In this document: positions 59,301 to 64,000 of the stretch, piece after piece | Position numbering within the stretch: position 1 is the stretch's first letter | How the letters are laid out: each line of letters begins with the position of its first letter | Translations under genes and position numbers: made by a program | Notes under the pieces: model-generated | The model's database searches: none | What the model saw: the letters and a program-made list of their open reading frames with translations, nothing else | What the model was told of the DNA's origin: nothing | From: Dendrobium chrysotoxum | Taxonomy: Eukaryota > Streptophyta > Magnoliopsida > Asparagales > Orchidaceae | NCBI GenBank assembly: GCA_019925795.1 | Contig: CM034314.1 | Span: 80,472,780 to 80,536,779 of the forward strand | Length of the DNA stretch: 64,000 nt | Direction of reading: 5' to 3'

Positions 59301-60502
59301 TGTCCAGGTCTCCTCCTAGATCAACATTAATATAACCCTACAATGTCAGATCAAATTATCTAAATTGTAGTGAGTGATTTTTTTTATGCATTTAAAGTAT
59401 TGCAAAATCCACGTAGCGGGGTAGCGGGATAAAGGCTTGATGTTGTTGTTGTTGTTGTAAAGTAGTGCAAAAAATCCATTACATGACTTCTCATTGTTCC
59501 TTTCTTGACGTTGATATATATCGACTAAGAACTCACTCTACATAAGCAATGTCAAGTTTATGCAAATTCAATATATAATAGGGCAAGCTTTTCTTTACAT
59601 TTTTGTTATGATCCCATGCTTAATTTTTATTAATTTTATCAGTTATTATCTCAATATTTGGTCTTAGTATCACCCCATTATCCTTTAGATTTTCATTTCT
59701 TCTACATTCATTATTGTAATTAATATCCCTTGCTATATTCTTTTATTCAGTTGTAGTGTCTACATTTTTAATGCTAATATTTAAGCCATTTGTCATTGCA
59801 TAATCCTTATTTGAACTTGTTTAATTTAAAAAGTATTTAATGCTAATATTTAAGTCATTTTTCATTGCATAATCCTTATTTAAACTTGTTTAATTTAGAA
59901 AGTATGTAAATATGCTGCATGCTCCTGATACTGAAGTGACGCTGCTCTTTCCAGTTCATCAGTCAAACAAATAAAATGTCTTGAACATTTCTCTTTCTGT
60001 GATGCACCCCATACTACTGATTTCCCTTTTTTTTTAAATTCTATCTTCTCAAAGTTAATATCTAGTAGAGTCGATGATTTGGAACTCTTACATGATAAAC
60101 TCATTATATCCTAACTAGGAATACCTTTAAGGTGTATTTTGATTAGATTTACTAGCCCTTTTTTTGCAGTGATTGTTGGTGAGATAGCGAATTTTGCTGC
60201 CTATGCATTTGCTCCAGCGATACTTGTGACTCCGTTAGGTGCTCTTAGTATTATTGTGAGGTATGAAATTAAATGGTTTTGGTTTCTTAGCCAGCTTTCA
60301 AGTACTTCTTATCTACTATGCTAAATAATTCTTTCATACAGTGCAGTGCTAGCTCATTTTATTTTGAATGAAAAATTGAGGACGCTTGGTGTTCTTGGTT
60401 GCATTCTTTGTGTGATGGGTTCTATAATAATAGTTTTGCACGCACCAAAAGAACGGGAGATAGAATCAGTAAAACAAGTCTGGCACCTGGCCTTTGAACC
60501 AG
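53305..60502 (+). CDS. NIPA: NIPA-type magnesium transporter, first four exons (partial)
   Basis: Exons 53305-53431, 53557-53613, 60170-60260 and 60342-60502 are joined by GT-AG introns in phase. They give 145 residues before the gene leaves the window (the family is about 330-350 aa). The start reads MGMSADNFRGFVLALSSSFF and matches family N-termini. KKKGLKKAGTYG, LGGFSYLQEPLWWVGMIT, VGEIANFAAYAFAPAILV, TPLGALSII, AHFILNEKLRTLGVLGC and VLHAPKEREIESV follow: the first four membrane segments of the DMT-superfamily NIPA domain. NIPA proteins are multi-spanning Mg2+ transporters of endosome or plasma membrane (family knowledge, mostly from animals). Exon 3 is separated from exon 2 by 6.56 kb. 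No disabling mutation is seen in these exons. Confidence 0.95.
55790..56886 (+). promoter_or_regulatory. LTR-like promoter and C-rich leader inside the NIPA intron
   Basis: TTTATATGAGGCCCCTTGCA (about 55994-56013) looks like a TATA region followed by an LTR R-region-like sequence. Then come a GC-rich, C-biased block (56100-56330) and AATTTGAATTTCAAATT palindromes. No second LTR copy, primer-binding site or gag was found. It may be a solo LTR or a non-autonomous element's leader. Confidence 0.4.
56887..57201 (+). CDS. Candidate 104-aa protein with C-terminal hydrophobic helix
   Basis: The frame starts at an ATG and ends at TAG. The N-terminal third is acidic (MTDPDHDHGFVVDEQGRVII). A middle part (DYVNRIIYQLVLSLEAYIRP) could be an amphipathic helix. 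A run of eight prolines links to a C-terminal hydrophobic segment of about 20 residues (GTVFIVAISILVW), as in tail-anchored proteins. I do not recognise the family. It sits in intron 2 of the NIPA-type gene, on the same strand, behind an LTR-like promoter, so it may be a gene captured by or belonging to a non-autonomous LTR element. A short out-of-frame ATG lies just upstream. It may also be a chance frame. Confidence 0.35.
   Translation: MTDPDHDHGFVVDEQGRVIILESPFFELHFGNEDTVEDYVNRIIYQLVLSLEAYIRPGHWTIVGHPPPPPPPPATFPLAKIFGTVFIVAISILVWNIFSHPSLV
58212..58717 (+). pseudogene. 5'-truncated RTE LINE fragment in the NIPA intron
   Basis: It is clearly related to 52030-52540 in the same order, with the GTTGGAGTAGCTCCA and AAACGGCGGCCTTCC segments, and ends GTAGTGGGATAAAGGCTTGA with a (TTG)n tail. 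Stops and small deletions are present. I could not see a clean target duplication. Confidence 0.9.
58980..59590 (-). pseudogene. Ty1/copia RT-RNase H remnant in the NIPA intron
   Basis: The minus strand reads GYINVDLGGDLDTQKSTTTY, FTLNGVAVS and ITEANKEMVWLKSFIEEL, an RNase H signature with stops, preceded by weaker RT-end similarity. It is opposite in orientation to the NIPA-type gene. It is interrupted by a 47-bp RTE tail. Confidence 0.75.
59393..59477 (+). mobile_element. 47-bp RTE LINE tail with an 18-20 bp target duplication
   Basis: The insert (59411-59457) is only ACGTAGCGGGGTAGCGGGAT, AAAGGCTTGATG and (TTG)n. The flanks TAAAGTATTGCAAAATCC (59393-59410) and TAAAGTAGTGCAAAAAATCC (59458-59477) differ by one substitution and two A insertions. 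Confidence 0.9.
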
Positions 60503-63500
60503 GTAACTTTTGATAGCCATTCAGAATACTTTCTAGCACCATCAAGTGTTTGGACTTCTACCATCCATGTAGGTCGTACTGTATATCATAATACCTTAAG
60601 TTTCACAATAACAACACGAGCATCAAGGATAGAAAAAAAAAATTGCCGAAACTAAATGGAAAGAAATCGATATTCTGAAAGAAATGACATATTCTCATGA
60701 ACTTATGGACATATAGAAAATTTGTGTAAATGTAGTCTGCCATCATTATTGTGGCAATTTTCAACTCTTCTTGGAAGTTTCATTTATGAAGATATTCTGT
60801 CTGTTCACCTGGAAGACTAAGTCCTTGCCAACACTTAATCGTAGTATTTTCCAGCTATATCTTCCGTAACATCACTTTTGAAGGGTTACTTCAAATGTTC
60901 CCTTCATAAATCTTAGCCACTGGATGTAGACGCAACTGACGTGAGAAATTGTGTTTTGCGGTCTATGCTCAATGGGGCAGAACTAGCAGAACTTGTATGA
61001 GGAACATACCTTTTTTTCATTTCTTTGTTCTTTTCAGTGGTTTATGCAGAAATTCACAACTAGTAAGTCTATCACAGTAAATGATATAGCTGATTGGTCT
61101 TGAGTACTCCGATGACCCATGTTTTCTCATATCACGGTGAAAACGTAGGAATTAATCTGGACTCTAGAAACCCTTTTTTAAACAGAGAAGGGTGATCCTG
61201 CTAGATGCTTAATCATCTTCTGCCATACTTTTTTTTCTTTTTTTAGGAAAAAAAAAAAAAAACAAACTTCTGCCATACATGCTTAAGCCGTAGGTAAGGA
61301 ATCAAGCTCCACCCTTCTTGACATTTTATCAAAAATCTATAGAAAACAGTGAAGAGGTTAGTAGTTATATGTTCTTTTTATTAATTTATGCGTTCATTTT
61401 TTTTTTTGAGACCAATGTTTACATATAAACTTGCTGAGCCTTTTAGGTCATGTGAGCCAATGCATGATTATAAACAAACCACATCATTTTTTATAATTCT
61501 TAAACCCAAGGTCACATAGTTGTTTGTGATCTACCACAAAAAAATTATTGTGGATTATATCTCATTAATTGCGAGGGCTTGAGATGTAGATATGATGTGG
61601 TTACAAATGACATGAAGATAGAGATTAAACAAAATTTATCACAAAATCAAAATACACATGCAATGTATAATATGGTGGGTAGTAAGTTCAATAGGTCTCA
61701 CAAAACTTAATAACAAAATTCAATTCCCAGAAAAGAAATAAATGCATGCTTGTAATTTGTACTAAGTAAAATATCAGTTTGTGTATGTGTATCATGAATC
61801 ACAATTTATGACAATATATTAGTTCAGATCATGTCTTAAGCAATTATGAAATAATAGGTAAATAATAAAATATATGTATGTCAGCAATATTAATCATATA
61901 CTAATAATAATCATTTACTTAGTACATTTGTTGGTAAAGTATTAGCTGGTTAATAACAATATTTCAGTTTCTGAGATGGCATTCCTTAGTTATAGCAAGG
62001 TCGATACATTTTGCCTATTACTTATAAGCTACATATAATCATAGTCAAATCGCACAACTAACCTTATACGTTCCTTCTATTATCAAGGTTAACACATGCT
62101 CTTAGTAAATAAGGCAAATTTGTGAGTTTACCGTCCTCTGAAGGGATTTTATATGTTTTAGCAACTTATAGGCACCCAACTAACCTTTTCATATAGATGT
62201 ACGCATTCTCAACAACAGTATAACCAACATTTTTGATAACATAAAAGTATCATATAATAACACATCAAAAATGATATGAGACAATATGTTAAAATAGATG
62301 ACAATAAATAATATTATAAGATAATGGACACATTCCATTATGTATGAACACTACTAGAATCATGTAAGATCACTTATAAAATGTGCGGGATTGCATGTGG
62401 AACACTGCAGTGTGCAGAAACAAAACTAGAGCAGAGGCCCTATGGATTGGACAACATGCAACACTTGCGTGTCGTGTATGTTGTATGTCACATAACTAAA
62501 TTTAGTAATGTGATAAGTAATTATTACAACAAAATCATACATGTCTCAACATGTGATAAACAACATGACACAGCATGAAACATTGTAGGAAATGCACAAC
62601 ACTTTATAAAAAACTAGTGGAAAACATGAAAGTGTAGGAACTTAAAAGTAGGAAAGTACTAAAATTTAAAAAATGGAAAACATCAAAAAATTATAAAATA
62701 CCTATTTAATTTATTTAACATGTGCTTGAAACTGAAGAACACATGCCGAAAATCATTTAAAGCTAAGGATGGTAGCCTAAATCACAAGAAATATTTTTCT
62801 TGAAGGATTTGATTCCCAAAATGGCCCTGCTAGGCCTCCTGTAGCTTCCTCTCTCTCTAGCCCTAAAAAAATGTATGCAGAAATTGTTGTGCAAGTAATT
62901 AACATTGTTTTATAAAAATGCATAAAACCCTTCATTTATTGTTTATCAATACAGTTAACAATTTATTAAATAAAAAATCATACAAATCCAAAAAGTGCAA
63001 CCTTACATCCTAATATCAATTGTATTATACCATAGTTATGTTGATCATACAAATGTTTGCGGATTTGTTCCTAAGTGTGATCCATGAATATATATACATC
63101 CATCTAAAGAACAAAATTGTTGGGATTTTATAGTGGTAAGCATACTAGAGTGCCACACAGGTCAAACATGCATATAAATGAAGTTCGACTAAAAAAAGAT
63201 TCAAAAAAATGCATAAAAGCGCATTAGTGTTTGTGGGAGTGTGGTGGTTAATTGCATAGATGAGTATCACTTAATGGTTCTATTTTCACGTGCAACAAAT
63301 GTGATTTAGAAGTCTCTTGCAAGTGTTAATATCAGGCACCATCTGGGCTTTGTTGAAGCTGTTTGGTACTCGGCCTTTTTGTGGCTTTGAAAACTTTGGG
63401 TGCCTGGCTTGGAGATAAGTTATTACGGAGATCTAGATTTATTGTTGTATTATTAAGAATGTTTTTTTTTTTAAGATTTTTGACTAAATAATTCTTAGGA

Positions 63501-64000
63501 TATGGAAATGATACAAGATAGATAAGTTTTTGAGGACAAACATAAATCATCTATTTTTCTTATAAAATAAATCAAATTTGAAAATTTGTTATTATGGATA
63601 ACCTCATGTTTAAATTTGAGCTTGAAATGATCTTCTTAAATATTCTATAAATAGGGGACCAAAGAGTAGTTGTATTGACAGGCATGTATGATTGTTTCAT
63701 GTGTGTTGTGGAGTTTTTGGTGTGTGCATATATGGCATTGAGTTGGGCTGTGAATTGTTTCTCTAGATAAAAGAGAGAGCTAGAGTGTATGAAAAGGGTA
63801 GAGTTATTGAATTTAATTAAGAGGAGAAATGAATAAATAAAGAAGAAGAAATTATTTTTAGCAAATTTGTAGTTACATCTCGACAAATTGAAAGCACAAT
63901 TGAGTTAGAAATTTTGCAACGACTCCATAAAGATGGGAGATGTTACCCATTTGAGGAACTAGTGGGTAATGACTGATGTTAATTTAATTATTTTTAAATC
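60503..64000 (+). other. Presumed intron 4 of the NIPA-type gene
   Basis: No NIPA exon is recognisable here; the next exon should encode the fifth membrane region and must lie beyond the window. It contains a tiny A/T-tail insertion (61217-61278) and a TATAAATAG at 63646-63654 with LTR-like sequence after it. The rest is AT-rich without an assigned element. Confidence 0.6.
61217..61278. mobile_element. 38-bp poly-T/poly-A insertion with 12-bp duplication
   Basis: CTTCTGCCATAC occurs at 61217-61228 and 61267-61278, flanking a T run, AGG and an A run. It looks like an extremely truncated retrotransposition event or template-jump product. Confidence 0.6.

Larger units (their letters stand above)
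53614..60169 (+). other. Transposon-bearing intron 2 of the NIPA-type gene
   Basis: The intron is 6,556 bp, from GTAAGT to TTTTTTTGCAG. 53640-55790 has no identified element apart from a TATAAATAG at 54784-54792. 57202-58210 is also unassigned. Identified contents are listed separately. Confidence 0.9.

Overview
The window is plant nuclear DNA, most likely from a monocot. It has spliceosomal GT-AG introns, AT-rich intergenic DNA, nested retrotransposons and MITEs. The single-exon PPR gene is GC-rich at codon third positions in its 5' half and much less so in its 3' half, a gradient typical of monocots. No tRNA, rRNA or CRISPR array was seen. Nothing resembles a prokaryotic operon.

Three genes are well supported. 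(1) Minus strand, 2099-11816: a nine-exon G3BP-like RNA-binding protein (NTF2 domain, acidic linker, RRM, RGG tail). Its 4.8-kb intron 7 is filled with old transposon fragments, and its last exon shows signs of frame disruption. (2) Plus strand, 39175-40488: an intronless E-class pentatricopeptide repeat protein. (3) Plus strand, 53305 to beyond the window end: the first four coding exons of a NIPA-type magnesium transporter, with a 6.56-kb second intron that holds two RTE LINE insertions, a copia remnant and a possible small transcription unit encoding 104 aa. A weaker candidate is a small gene at 20456-23924 (+), with a GC-rich leader and two or three exons.

Layout: 1-1527 is the 3' end of a broken Ty1/copia element. 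2099-12145 is the G3BP gene with its leader and TATA box. 12146-20000 is AT-rich intergenic DNA with one intact SINE and degenerate LTR-type repeats. 20000-23960 is the candidate small gene. 24000-30540 is non-coding LTR-type repeat, with an AT-rich block and degenerate tandem arrays. 30545-38867 is a truncated copia element (minus strand) split by a 5.5-kb L1-type LINE with a perfect 17-bp target duplication. 39175-40488 is the PPR gene. 41640-43100 is a probable solo copia LTR containing a compound minisatellite. 44.1-52.6 kb is an unusually dense zone of short hairpin elements (two MITE families), a second SINE, a LINE fragment and an RTE LINE. 52.6-64 kb is the NIPA gene.

The genes do not form a pathway. 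The main content of interest is the nested insertion record. In several places the target-site duplications and the order of insertion can be read directly. I found no clear evidence of a new biological system. The least explained items are the intronic 104-aa frame with a C-terminal hydrophobic helix, the candidate small gene at 20.5-23.9 kb, and the cluster of dissimilar hairpins that share short termini.
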